In this document: positions 1 to 10,639 of the stretch, in pieces
Layout of the letters: the number at the start of each line of letters is the position of its first letter
Numbering within the stretch: the stretch's first letter is position 1
From: Lunularia cruciata
Taxonomy: Eukaryota > Streptophyta > Marchantiopsida > Lunulariales > Lunulariaceae
Direction of reading: 5' to 3'
DNA: 64,000 bases
Assembly (NCBI GenBank): GCA_948567375.1
Contig: OX419756.1
Span: forward strand, 53,892,333-53,956,332
Notes under the pieces: model-generated
Seen by the model: only the letters and a program-made list of their open reading frames with translations
The model's database searches: none
What the model was told of the DNA's origin: nothing
Made by a program: the position numbers and the translations under genes

Positions 1-1332
1 CGAGCTTTCTTCTACCTCTGCCTTCACTTGACTTGGCCCCGCCTCACACTTCGCCTTTTGTTGTGAGCAAACTCCTCGCTGCACTGCAATCTTCTTGTCC
101 TCTGGCACCGGTACTCTATCTTCCAGTGCTGTATTGTCTTCGGCTTCTACCTCGGCTTGCACTTCTTCTTTGTATTCTTCAGTCGCTGGCGCCGAGGTCA
201 TCTCTCCACCGTCCTCACTATCACTGCTCGTATCTCCGCTCTGCAGTGTCAGCTCAGGTTCCTCCTCATGCTCCGAGTCCTCCATTTTGAGCTTGGCCTT
301 GCCTTCTGAGTCTTCATCTTCTGACTCAATTACCACCATTCCTCGCCTCGGGTTACTTCTCTGCATCTTCCGAGGTTTCTTGTTTTCTTCAGCTTCTACT
401 TGCCGAGTCCTCTTCTTTGTCAGGGTACTCACTACGACCTCCATGTTTTTCCCTGTCTTTGCGTAGCAGTCGTTCGTGCTCCGGATTTGGAGAATATATT
501 GCTGCTCCTTGACATCGACCTCCTTCCGCACATCAGGATGGAAGTGCGACACCATTTGATTCCGCTCCGCCAAGTTCAGCAAATTGAGCCCAAGGTAGAA
601 GTGTGCTACAAACGGCACAATGTAATGTGGAGGCAACTTATCCCGCAGATTCCACACCATCTGCCTCGTTCTCCGTGAAAACACCTCGCCCAATTTATAG
701 GCTCTCCTGCAAAACAACTTATGGAAGAACACCGCTTGGTGTTTCATCACATAAGTCGTTCTCTTCGGCTTCAAAATTGCCATGAGAGCACTCACGATCC
801 CTCTCTTCACTGGATCCTTGTAACTCTCAACCTTGTACCCATTCTTTGTTCTCTTTGACGAGAAGGCATCTCTCACCTCCTAAGTTTCTTGGGCTATCTC
901 TCCTTTCTCCAAGAACGTGGCTCCCTGCTCTGAGCCCGCCTCCTTCCCGAGTACAAGTCTCCAGTCCAACTCTGTCCAGCGAGCCAGATTTCCTCTCTTC
1001 CCTTCTTCCTTGGGTCCATCAAGACACTTACTCTCGATGATTTCTATCATGAATCCTGGAAAACTTACGTTCCAGTTCCATGTCAAAAAGGTGATCCGAA
1101 GTTGGCTTAAGACTTTGATCCTTGCTATCACATCTAATCTCCAAATCGCATGATTTCTCACTACAAATTTGGAGTTCTTCTTCCCTCTTCCCATCTCTTC
1201 TGCTTTCTCACTTTCTCTCGATTTCACTCTTGTGACTTCTTCCTTACGCACTACCACGAGTCCAACTCTATTTCCCTTTACCTGATCACCTTCAAGACGA
1301 CTCCTCAATGGCAAAGGAAAATTGCTCAACAT
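1..1332 (-). pseudogene. LTR-internal ORF of L family (L-a copy), 5' part, frameshifted
   Basis: The ORF starts at an ATG 27 nt downstream of the start of a TATAAAAA box. The first ~150 codons are open (1332-880): a basic N-terminal stretch, then the conserved block RWTELDWRLVLGKEAG. The remainder down to position 1 encodes the rest of the helical domain (YVMKHQAVFFHK, LPPHYIVPFVAHFYLGL) and the acidic Ser/Glu-rich segment, but in shifted frames. I recognise no known domain. The same protein is encoded in the other L LTRs, so it belongs to the element and is not a host gene. The coiled-coil C-terminal half lies outside the window. Confidence 0.7.
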
Positions 1333-1351
1333 TTTGTCATTGCAGTTTCAA

Positions 1352-1359
1352 TTTTTATA
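1352..1359 (-). promoter_or_regulatory. TATA box of L LTR (L-a)
   Basis: TATAAAAA on the minus strand, 27 nt before the LTR ORF ATG. The same box with the same 26-27 nt spacing occurs in L-e (16161) and L-g (54184), so it is the likely U3/R promoter of the family. Confidence 0.6.
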
Positions 1360-1746
1360 GAGTTGTGCTTCTTCGTCTTCCGTCACTTCGAGTTTCTACC
1401 AAGAAATCACACCTCTGGCATGCACCTGTCACTGTCAATCAACCTTCGCACGTATGAGCTGCCAGTTTTGAAACGGCTCCTTCTTGAATTTCTTGCCCCG
1501 ATGAAAGGTTGTTAGACTATCTTCACCTCGGGTTGAGCTCCCCCCGATCCAAAGACAATTTACTTTGTATTGTATGCTGACAAGGCATTTCCGAGTACTT
1601 CGCCTTATGACCCAAAGTCACTTTACTTTGGGTTTCAACCCGAAGACTCTTTTCTTTGCCTTCTTTGGCCATATAGGCGCAATCCGACTTCTCTATACAC
1701 TTCTTCTCCTTTATTTTGAAAAGAAACAAAAAATGTGGGCACCATA

Positions 1747-2370
1747 GAATGGCAATGGGTAGTAGTCCTTCTTGCTAACAACATTGAGCTTCTTGTAATC
1801 CACACATACCCAAAGCTTGCCATTCTTTTTCTTCACAATGACAATTGGAGACACCCATTCTGAATTCTCTACCTCAAAGATAAATCCAGCCTCCTTGAGC
1901 TTATCAATCTCCTCCTTCACAACCAAAGATATTGGTGGGCCAATGCGACGTTGTTTTTGGCGGATTGGTCTTGCATGTGACTCCACCTCTATCTTGTGCT
2001 CCTCTAAAGTGACTTCCTTCAAATCCTTGTAATTGAAAGCAAAAACATGGATGAACTTGCGGAAAATCTCCTCAAATCTCACCTTCTCCTCCTTGGTAAC
2101 ATTTGGGCCATACTTGAGGGTAGCTAACCTTCTCTCTACTTCCTCAAGTGTCAATGGTGATTTTTCTGGGTCCTTCAAAACCTCTAGCATAGATGCAAAA
2201 TCCATAGCACACAAAGGATACACATTTGAATCAGATTCAGATTCATCCTCCTCCGTGGAAGTTTCCTCTTCCATGCTTGTGTTCACACCTAGAGCTCCTT
2301 CTTCAGAATCTGATTCCCAATAATCAGAAGATGGTGTATCTGAGTGTGAAGTGTTGGTGGTGTTAGTCAC
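1747..2370 (-). pseudogene. T-a pol: N-terminal reverse transcriptase, truncated by insertion
   Basis: Encodes the linker and N-terminal fingers of a gypsy RT: FIHVFAFNYKDLKEVTLEEH, then the RT entry motif SEWVSPIVIVKKKNGKLWVC and VDYKKLNVVSKKDYYPLPF. It stops where L-a inserted, so the catalytic palm is absent here. The copy at 24708-25502 continues through the FIDDF catalytic motif. RT would copy the element RNA into cDNA in cytoplasmic virus-like particles. Confidence 0.85.
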
Positions 2371-3219
2371 AAGAATTGTGACTCTATGGTTTTATGGCCC
2401 AATCCTCAAGTACCCTTTGTGCCATCCATCAATTGTGCATGTTGCTCTCAACCATGGCCTCCCAAGAAGTAAGTCATAGCTTGAATCTTTCAAGACTTGG
2501 AAAGTCATGAGATTTTGAACTCCCATAACTGAAACTACCACTTTATCCATCACCCCTATTGGTCAAACTTGTTGCTTGTTTGCCATGCTCACCACAAATG
2601 TTGAAGGTCTTGAGGGTATCATACCCAACTTCTTCATCAACCTTTTTGACATGGCATTCACTTCTGATCCTCCATCAACAAGTGCATCCTTGATGTTGTG
2701 ACCATTCACTCTCACATCAATCTTGGAGACATATTCACAAGCCTTCCATGGTGTTGGCTTGGCATCCACCACCCCCATTGATACTGGAGCTTTTGCCTTC
2801 TTCTTCCTCTTGCTCCTTATAGAACTCAAACCACCTCTAAGCTCCTTTCTCAAGGTAGGGTTCAAAGCAATCAATTGGCCCACTATGATGTTAGCCTTGT
2901 GACTACCAACATCCTCCAACACATTGTAGTTCCACTGTTGCTTTGAAATCAAGACATCCTCCATCCCCAACTTCTTCCTTGGATTCTTTGTTGTTGATGG
3001 TGTTGAGGTGCAAGTGCTCCTAGTAGACATAGGAGTATCCTTGCTTGGAGTAAATCCTTGAGAGGAATGAACATCCTTTGCAAAACGAGCTCTCTTCTTC
3101 TCTTGTGCCAAAAGCTCCAAATTAAGATCCTTGGAGTTTGACCACTCTCCCTTCTCATACTTGCTGTCAACCACATCTATGGATGCTATCTCCTTACCTT
3201 TGTTGGGATTAGGAGTCAC
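2371..3219 (-). pseudogene. T-a aspartic protease region
   Basis: The 3219-2563 reading frame carries the retropepsin-like signature ALVDGGSEVNAMSKRLMKKL (D-G-G-S in place of the usual D-S/T-G). Downstream, in a shifted frame, follow the flap/strand residues DLLLGRPWLRATCTIDGW typical of plant gypsy proteases. Frameshifts and stops separate it from RT. A homologous region lies at 29383-30275. In function it would cleave Gag-Pol. Confidence 0.75.
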
Positions 3220-4169
3220 TTGGGTTTCACTACCTCCCTCTTTCCCTCTATTGGCTCCCTCATAACCCCTTCCTCCATGGTAAGTGGAATTTGGGCAATT
3301 CCTTTGGATATGGCCGCTTCCTCCACAATTTCCATCATTGAAATTGTTGGTTGGTTGGCCTCCTCTATATGGATAGTTTCAATAACTATTAGGCCCTCTC
3401 CCTACATTCTGATCCACCTCTCTCTTCTCCCATAGTTGCGCCACATTGATCTTGAGATCCGCAAGTTGTTCTGTGATGGTTTGAAGTGGATCCTTTGGTG
3501 GAGGTGCAAGAATTGGAGCAACTACTACTTGTGGTGCAACCCTTGCCACCAAAGTGTCAGAAGTTTCACCATACTTGTAGCCTTGAGGAGGATGCACAAC
3601 CTCCTTCACCACCAAATCACTCTCATCTCCTTTTAAACTATCCTCCATACAAATTGCAATCTTGATAGCTTCAACCTTGGAAGAAGGTTTCTCATATCTC
3701 ACCTTGCTTCTAATTTATGTTCTCAACCCTCCCAAAAAATTCTTGGTGAGCATGGCCCCTATGCCAATCATTGTGGTTTCCACATCATCCCCACCCTTCC
3801 TCAACACTATGCGAAATCTGGACTCTAACTTTTCCACTCTTTCCACATAGATCTCACTTTCTCTCCATCTCCTTGTTTGAGAAAGGTAACCTCACTCATC
3901 AATCTCTCATAACTCTCATCTAGAAGAAATTTCTCAATGAGTGCTGAAGTCAAAGTCTCCCAAGACTCTTCTTCCCCATCTCTCCTCTCTCTCTTTTGGT
4001 ATTTTGACTCATACCATGTAAGTGCTACATCTTCAAAGAAATCTAGTATTAATGAGGCCCACTCATTCTTCCTCCTCCCATTGTTTCCTATGCAAGCTCT
4101 CTTGAAGTCTTTCACAAAGGCTTCCACATCTTTTCCATCCTTGCCAAAGAAAACTGGAAGTTTCCCCAT
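3220..4169 (-). pseudogene. T-a gag: capsid and nucleocapsid region
   Basis: Encodes a retrotransposon Gag capsid domain: GKLPVFFGKDGKDVEAFVKD, ALTWYESKYQKRE, then SWETLTSALIEKFL. A linker rich in Pro/Val follows (3702-3379) and then a damaged zinc knuckle near 3300-3340. In the T-b copy (40370-40400) this knuckle is canonical, CFGCGGRGHIQRNC. Several frameshifts are present. It forms the particle shell and binds the RNA. Confidence 0.85.
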
Positions 4170-4394
4170 CTTAACCCCTCACTATCTTTCTTTTCTCTCA
4201 ATTTTTTTCTTTTCTCTCACTTTATTACTAATAGAGTATATACATGACTAACACCATCTGAGAATAATCCACTCTAGGGAACAAAAAAGGTTCAGGTTGC
4301 TCCAAGATTTCTATAGCAACATCAAATCCTAGAGTGCATATTAATTTACCTCTCATGGATAGTTTATCCATAAGTTAAAAGATTATCTCCATCA

Positions 4395-4692
4395 CTAATC
4401 TTGAGAACTAGTTGATGAAGGTGGTAGTATTTCTATAGCTATACCAAGACTCTCTCCAAGATCCTTCACCAAAGTCTCCAAAAGTGCTTTTACTCCACTA
4501 CACTCAATGGACATGAACTGCCTTATGCCCCTTCTCTCCACATAGAAAGCACTTAGACTCACTCTTTCCTCCAAGTGGTGTAGGTTTTTGGATCCTCTCA
4601 ACACTCTCTTCAAATTCTATTGTAAACTCTCTTTTCCTCAAATCCACCCCTACAATCACCTCAAACCCTTGGGGAACCTTACATAGTCTCAA
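4395..4692 (-). pseudogene. T-a gag N-terminal segment with an additional zinc-knuckle-like motif
   Basis: Upstream of the capsid domain, the 4692-4504 frame contains CFLCGEKGHKAVHVH, a C-x2-C-x4-H knuckle lacking the last Cys. An overlapping frame (4613-4395) continues with ECSGVKALLETLVKDLGESL. T-b (41590-41668) has a related piece, GLPKGHECSRVKALLETL. A knuckle before the capsid is unusual, because plant gypsy Gag usually carries it after the capsid. The frame is broken, so the original order is an inference. Confidence 0.5.
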
Positions 4693-5552
4693 TTATCACT
4701 CTTGGTGACCCTCCATGTTCCCAAGATGAATCTAAACACTCAAACATGCTTTTTATTGCTCTCAAACTCCTCATGCATGAGATCTCCTCTCTACAAAATT
4801 GACACTTCCTCACAATTTCACTCATATCTCTCAACTAGTATGTGATAGTCCTCTGAAATTTTACACACATGATCAAAACTCTATGTTTTCCCTCCCTGAA
4901 AAATTTCAGATCTTTTCATTGAGCCATTTGGCCTAGGCATTTTTCTATTCAGCACATATATTTTAGATTTGGTCTAAAAACCACCCCCTTCACTTTACAA
5001 ACTTATAACTCGCTGGGAAAGAATGATCTCTCTCTATTTTTTGTGGCAGCAAGTAGGCTACAATGCACTGAATTTTCTTGGAAATTTTCAGGACAATTTA
5101 CTGAAAATTGAAGAAATGGCAGACTCTGTACAATTTTCCAGAGAGCATGCAGTTGCAGGAGCAGTTTACCCTATCAACTTTTAAAATTTCTAACACAGTG
5201 CGCATAGTAACTCTCACAATAGTTTTAAGTATTCTAACTGAAAGATAACCCAAGCTATCATGTGTAGAAATTTCAAGTCCAGATCTCAAACTTGAGATTT
5301 TGCCCTAAATCACCTTAATCCCCAAAATCTGCAATCCACCTCACACAATCTCTCCAAATTCTCTCATGTGTACAAGATGTACAAAATCACTTCAAAGACA
5401 TCATAATGAACTACAAGGTATACAAATAGATCTTGGTTCTCTAACATAAGTTCAGCACTCTCCTCTCTTAATGTTCTCTCCAAGTGAGCTCTCATACCCT
5501 CCTTCTGTCTAATGTAGAATTGAACACGGAATATTATCTTGCCTTCTAGAGA
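4693..5552 (-). other. T-a untranslated leader
   Basis: About 860 bp between the PBS and gag of T-a. It is AT-rich, with no ORF over ~65 codons that has a recognisable product. I see no further repeat or RNA gene here. Confidence 0.6.
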
Positions 5553-5575
5553 GGTCCCGGGAACGGAACCAAAAA
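5553..5575 (-). promoter_or_regulatory. T-a primer-binding site
   Basis: Directly after the LTR end (GCTCACA) the minus strand reads TTTTTGGTTCCGTTCCCGGG. TGG plus a tRNA-3'-end-like sequence fits a primer-binding site. I cannot name the tRNA. Confidence 0.6.
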
Positions 5576-6245
5576 TGTGAGCCTGCCTGTCTCTCACTCA
5601 GGATGAACCTCTGATGGCTATTATGGTAGCGCACCATGGACTAAGAAGGCAAGGAACCCCAACTCCATCATACTCCTCCAAGGCTAACACTCCAAGACTC
5701 AAGACATTGCTCATTAGAGAACTCAATGAAAGGATGATGAGTACATCCTCACCCCTTGTTTATATACTTGTGAAATAGTTACATACCAAAGTTACTCATT
5801 ACCGCAGTTACTCAAGCTACTAGACTAAAAGTCAAGTAAAGTCAAAAAGTAGAAAGGAATATCCATTCACATGGGCATATTCTCCTACGCATGTGGTTTT
5901 ATCTTGACCCAACCACTAAGTCAAGGATTCCTTCACATGGGCTATCCTTGGACTAAAGAAGAATCCAAAACAAAAAGGCTTGCGGGCCCAAGAGTTCTCA
6001 ACTCTTTCCTCAAAGCCAAACACCTAGGAATAATACCAAGTCAACACACTAAAATCCAAAATAGTGGTGCTCATCTTTTCTACTTCCTCTAAAGTAAGGT
6101 CCCTTCTATCTTAGCTATGACTAACTTTAGCTAACCATGACCAATATAAAACCATCCTTTATTTCTATATAAATAATATCTCTTAAGTACTTGTAATACC
6201 AAGCTAAATATCACAATACCACACACATGCACAAATGGGTGTGAG
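5576..6245 (-). repeat. 5' LTR of T-a
   Basis: About 670 bp, matching the T-b 3' LTR at 20752-21443 over its length. Its 5' edge on the minus strand is degraded (TCTCACACC against TGTAACACC) and its 3' edge is GCTCACA, followed by the PBS. It contains a TATATAAAT-like box near 6165-6175. Confidence 0.85.
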
Positions 6246-7714
6246 AGTACTGCAGGGCTATCTCTTCTAAAATCCCCAAAGAACTCCGTCGTGACAAAGT
6301 AACCGCAACCACAAATTGCAACAACAAGTACCCCACCAAGTGCCAACACTAACCAAGCACCACCAAGTTCCAACACCAACCAAGCACCACCAAGTGCCAA
6401 TACCAACCGAGCACCACCAAGGGCCAAAACTAATTGAACATTGTCCACTAATGTAACTCTAACCGAGACAACTACACTAGGGGCAAGGGTGACCTATAAC
6501 CTACCATCACAACATGCATTCTCATGGTCTGTAGGTCATCACTTCTTGCCTCACCAGAGAGAAACAAAGATAGTCTCATTCCAGCCTCACTATCGAGAGC
6601 ACACCAGAGCACCAATGCTCAAATTTTAGGGCACCTCACACAAATAAGGTGCACAAATATGAAGCAAATAATGGAGTGGGTCTAATCACAAGAATGCTAA
6701 ACAACAACCCTCTATCTCATAAATCAACACAAGACTTACTCTGCCACCATTTGGCATTTGACGTAATCGGAGTACCTATCTACTTCTAGAGCTACAAGGA
6801 TCACCAAGGATCAAATTCAAGTTCTTCTTGCCAAAATCTGACATAACTCTTTCACAAAATTTGACATAAAATTTGACATAAATCCCTAAAAATGGCTGAC
6901 CACTAAATCCTCACCTAACTTTTCACTCAAACCAAATTGGAAAAATAAGTTTCATACAATCTTCAATTTGCAAGGATCTGCTCCCAACTCCACCTTCAAT
7001 TTTAGTTTTTGAGCTCAACTTGTAACAAATTGGTCTTGAGTTCAAAATCACAACTACTGCTTGAAAATTGCTTCTTCCTTAGCTCCAAATTTTTCCAAGG
7101 CTACCACACACACACTCTCTTAGGGAAATTTGAACTTCTTGATTGAGACACCACGATCCACCAAGCTTGGAGATACTACCAACACTTGCTGTTCCTACAC
7201 CCAATTTCCCTCTGACTCACTTCTTTGATTTAATCAGATCGTTTACAACTCAAATCAATCGAACTCAGATCAAGTATTCATTTACAACTAAAATCAATCA
7301 AACTCAGATCAATACTTGATCTGATCCTCAAAAACTTGCCAACAACTGGGCACTTATTACAGTCAAACCACACCCACTCTAGCTAAGAGAATCTAGGTGA
7401 TGCTTGTCAGCCTTTGTACACCATAGCCAAGAACTCGAAGGCTCAACATCAGAGAAGTGAGCTCTTTAGAGCTACACTCCTAGGATATATCCCTAATTTT
7501 GACCTAGATCTCATCCCAACAATTCTGCTGACAACATACCCAACGGTGCGGATGGTGCAAGTGATGGTGGGCCCTGCCATGAGGTCAATACCCTCAACCT
7601 AAAATCTGACCATCGGAAAGTAGTCTATAAGTAATTGCCAAAATGCCTCTAACTACTATCATTGGAACTCAAGTGTCCAAGCAATCTAGATGCGACACTA
7701 CAAATGACGTGACA
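6246..7714 (-). mobile_element. M-element copy M0, 5' end only (older copy)
   Basis: On the minus strand it begins TGTCACGTCATTTGTAG at 7714, as M1 and M2 do, runs through the leader and the PBS-like TGGTGGCAGAGT (6749-6738), and reaches the gag start (VTTEFFGDF near 6290). It is then interrupted by T-a. It is clearly more diverged than M1 and M2 are from each other, and it lacks the tRNA-like insert of their leaders. Whether it carried the methyltransferase cannot be seen. It is inserted in an L-family fragment. Confidence 0.8.
6333..6430 (-). repeat. 27-bp tandem repeat at the M0 gag start
   Basis: About 3.5 copies of a 27-bp unit, in frame on the minus strand, encoding a repeated (A/W)LVL(A/E)LGG. 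M1 and M2 have one to two units of related sequence at 31978-32030 and 45420-45450. Confidence 0.75.
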
Positions 7715-9288
7715 TCTCCTTCACTCATAATGAGGAATCCTACAATTTGGAGGTTGGATGTGGTGGCAAGGATCAAAGTCTTGAGTACACTTTGAATTAC
7801 TTTTCTAGCTTGGAATTGGAAGTTGAGTTTCTTGGGTTTCATGGCAAAAATTGCTATCGCTAATTGTAAGGATGGTCCCAAAGTAGAGGAGAAGAGAAGA
7901 AATGAAGCTAGGGATGTGGCCAAAATCAACCTTCTATCAAGAGGATGATTCTACAAAGGTTAGAAATTAGAAATTCCTTTAGTTCTCCTTGCACCAACAA
8001 TTGATATAAGGTGGATACATATCGAGACCAAATGAGATGAAGTATCCTTAGGACCCTGATGGTGATGTTTAAACTCAAGTGCACCATGTACGTAATGAAG
8101 TAGTAGGCAATGTTCTTCCACCAGATGTTTGTAGAAGAAAAGGTGAATTGGGCAAAGTGTTTTCACCAACAAACAAGACAAATGATTGTGAATTGGAGGA
8201 TGAAGATACTACCACATTACTTTGTGTCATTGCAACCATTTTTATTTGGGGTTGAACTTCCTTACCTTGGAGGAGAAAGAGATAATGGTGTTGCATTTTC
8301 ACCCAAATCTGCATCAAGAGGTAGCAACATTATATTTGACAAATTTGAGGAAGTGATGAACACTTTGCCATGATGGAGTAGCAAAAGATAATGGCATTGA
8401 AAATTCCATAGACAAAGAATAGGAATAGTTCCAAGGAGGTGGTATCACCAATTCAGCCATGAAAGGTGAGAAGATTAAACTTGAAGCATGAAATAGCGGT
8501 GGTGGATCTATCATTAGGAGTCAAAAGGAGAAGTTGAGTGCAAGTCAAAGGACTTGGAGGAAGAAGAAGAAGAGCTCACACTACAAAGTAAGGAGTCAAG
8601 CAATGGGAGTGATGGAGAACCCAAAGTTCAATAGTTAGGAGAAGAAGCGGTTGAGGAGGAGGACTAGGAGTTCCATGTAGCAATTGATCATATGGAAGGA
8701 AGAGATACCCTATATATTTAAAATTGCCTAAAGTGGAGATAGAAAAAGATTAGGATGAAGAGCCAAGGTTAGTGTTCTAAAGGAGAGCAAGATCAAAGAG
8801 AAGTTTGTAGTTTTCCAATGACAAGTCAAGTTGGTGAATATGAAGAAAGATCAAAGGATATCAAGTTAAAGGTGAGAAGATTATGACTTCAAGGTAAGGC
8901 ACCTATGGATGACTCGCCTACCAAAGCTAAGTACCAAAATAATGAAGACAATGTGGAAGAGTGCAATGGAGTAGAGTACTTGTCAAAGATGATCTGTCCT
9001 TTGTTATTTTAATTGAGGTAGGAAAAGGAGGACTTGAAGAAAAATCAGCCAAAAGTGAAGGACAAGCTGCATGTGGTAAAGTATCTAAGCAGAGAAGTTT
9101 AGGTGTTAAAGTAGAAGTTAACTTGAGGAGAAGAAGAAGCCAAAGAACTTCAGGTTGATGTTGTACAAAGAAAGAAGAACTTAGATAACTTGCAGGAGAG
9201 TGTTGCAAAGCATGGGAGAGATCTTGAATATCAAGCCGATGAATTGAAGAATCAAAAGGCAGCATTTGATCACAATTGCAAGATACTA
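7715..9288 (+). mobile_element. L-element LTR fragment (L-b), internal part, strongly decayed
   Basis: Plus-strand sequence aligns with the LTR ORF region of the solo LTR L-f (about 26270-27760). It begins with the segment for the N-terminal helical block (aatgaggaatcc..., tcaaagtcttgagt) and ends in the coiled-coil-coding part. It is full of stops and indels. Both LTR ends are missing: the left is cut by M0 and the right by a junction to an inverted L fragment. Confidence 0.75.
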
Positions 9289-9785
9289 CTAACACTATGC
9301 TTCCTAAAAAATTTGTCAAGTCATTGCTTCAATTGCACTCCACTCAAGATCAAACACACAAAATGGAAATTAGAGCTATAGAATCCAACATCTTACACTC
9401 ACTAATTGCAATTTGAACTTCTCCAAACACTCACAAACACATATAGGATGATACCCAAAATTAAGCTAAAATGATGAGCACTCAGTTACAACATTTTTCT
9501 TTACTCAACTTTGAAAATATGAATATTGGACTAAATTGAATAAAATACAACATTATAAGTGCCTCCTTTAAATGGGCAGAGCATTCAATAGTTGTCTATT
9601 TGCCTAAACTACTTCAATTGCTACTTTACAAATTTGTAGATCTGAAGTGTCACTCTACTTCTTCATATCTACCTCTTTAGATTTCAATTAGTTACTTCTA
9701 ATCTGATCCAATGTCTACTTCTACTTTGGCTTCTACATCCAAATTACCCTCAATTGCCTCTTGCACTATAATACTCTACGGACAA
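9289..9785 (-). mobile_element. L-element LTR fragment (L-c), 3' part, inverted relative to L-b
   Basis: The minus strand carries the L LTR 3' region: the end of the LTR ORF (near 9680-9785) and the following sequence with the TTTAAG box. It matches 42010-42560 in L-g. It lies head to head with L-b. The chromovirus LTR starts at about 9786. Confidence 0.7.
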
Positions 9786-10250
9786 GAGATCTTGTTGAGA
9801 GAGAAAACACATATTTCACACTCAATCTTCTGATGCTCCAAAGGAGCACCTTCTCTTTATTATATAGCAAACAGGATCCCTATAAAAGACAGTGACCAAG
9901 GAGAGAAATAGGAGAATGGAAGCTCTCATTGGGACACTTGAATGAAGGAAAACTTTGAATGCCTAGTATGAGCTTTGGCTCTTGTATTTATAGGGATCAT
10001 ATAAGGCTCTTGAGAAGCTTCTCAAGAAGCTTTCTTGAGCCACTTTCTTGGAGTGCAAGCCAAGTTAATTGGGAAGCTTCTCAAGAAGCTTCCTTCTAGA
10101 AGTTGCTTACTTGGCATGCAAGCTAAGCTAGTTGGAACCTTCTAGAAACTTCCTTCTAGAAGCTACTTACTTGAGGTGCAAGCTAAGCTAGCCAAGAAGC
10201 TTCCCGATAAGCTTCCTAGATACTTTTAGACTATTCTAGGCTAATTTGTC
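9786..10250 (-). repeat. 3' LTR of the chromovirus fragment
   Basis: On the minus strand this shows a dense cluster of AGAAGCTTCT / TTCTAGAAG inverted repeats (10215-10010), then CCTATAAATACAAG near 9995-9982, then a transcribed-looking part ending near 9786. The exact edges are uncertain because no second LTR is present. Confidence 0.6.
10010..10215 (-). promoter_or_regulatory. Heat-shock-element-like cluster upstream of a TATA box
   Basis: GAACCTTCTAGAAACTTC at 10135-10152 is a perfect four-unit array of nGAAnnTTCn. It continues as TTCTAGAA (10154-10161). Further GAAGCTTC units occur at 10014-10021, about 10073-10098 and 10196-10203. They lie 20-220 bp upstream of TATAAATA on the same (minus) strand. 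The pattern fits the heat shock factor consensus; heat response itself is an inference. Confidence 0.55.
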
Positions 10251-10339
10251 TTATTTGCTACTTTGTTAGCCCTACTAACTTTATTGCTAAACTCCATATT
10301 GTTATATATTCCTCCACCGCTAGTTGGTGACGTCCTTGT

Positions 10340-10515
10340 TGCCATTGAAGCTTCAAAATCTTGGATGACAATCCGTGCATTTTGGAGGTGAGAAAGAGGT
10401 GGCCATATGACATCATGAAGGGGATACTCTTTTCAAAGGACCTTGTACTCAGTATGTCGTTGGCGTCCTCATTGAATGTCGTGATGTGCAAGGATACAAT
10501 CAACTTTGTACTCCT
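10340..10515 (-). pseudogene. Chromodomain of the chromovirus pol C terminus
   Basis: The translated minus strand reads HEEYKVDCILAHHD, then TEYKVL-KEYPLHDVIWPPLSHLQNA and VIQDFEAS. This follows the chromodomain pattern (EYxVExIL, YLVKWKGYP, TWEP, NA...EEF). Stops interrupt it. In chromoviruses this module directs integration to modified histones. Confidence 0.8.
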
Positions 10516-10639
10516 CATGATCATTAATAGGGATGGGAGGAGGAGGAGGTTGGACACAAGAGGAAAAAGAAGTTGGGTTTCAACTTGGAAATGTGAAAGA
10601 CAAGGTGGATGCACATATGATAAGGTAAGGCAAGTTGAT

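Larger units (their letters stand above)
1..1746 (-). mobile_element. L-element LTR fragment (L-a), 5' half of the LTR
   Basis: This is the first half of the long LTR of the L family, running leftwards out of the window. Its 5' edge (minus strand TATGGTGCCCACA, a mutated form of TGTGGTACCCACA) abuts the RT of T-a at about 1746. It matches the starts of the other L LTRs near 11722, 15774, 25685 and 54566 and carries the same U3 features: CTTTGGGTT/AACCCAAAG inverted repeats, a TATA box at 1359-1352 and the LTR ORF. The other end is outside the window, so solo LTR versus complete element cannot be decided. Confidence 0.85.
1747..6245 (-). mobile_element. T-element T-a: gypsy retrotransposon, 5' LTR to RT
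   Basis: A minus-strand Ty3/gypsy element whose 5' LTR (6245-5576), PBS, gag, protease and N-terminal RT are in the window. The RT is cut at 1747 by the L-a LTR and the remainder lies to the left. At about 6245 the LTR start joins M0 gag sequence, so T-a inserted into M0. Gag, protease and RT align with the T-b copy at 25503-25684, 29383-30275 and 40219-41668. Coding regions are frameshifted. The lineage looks Tat/Athila-like; no chromodomain is visible. Confidence 0.85.
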
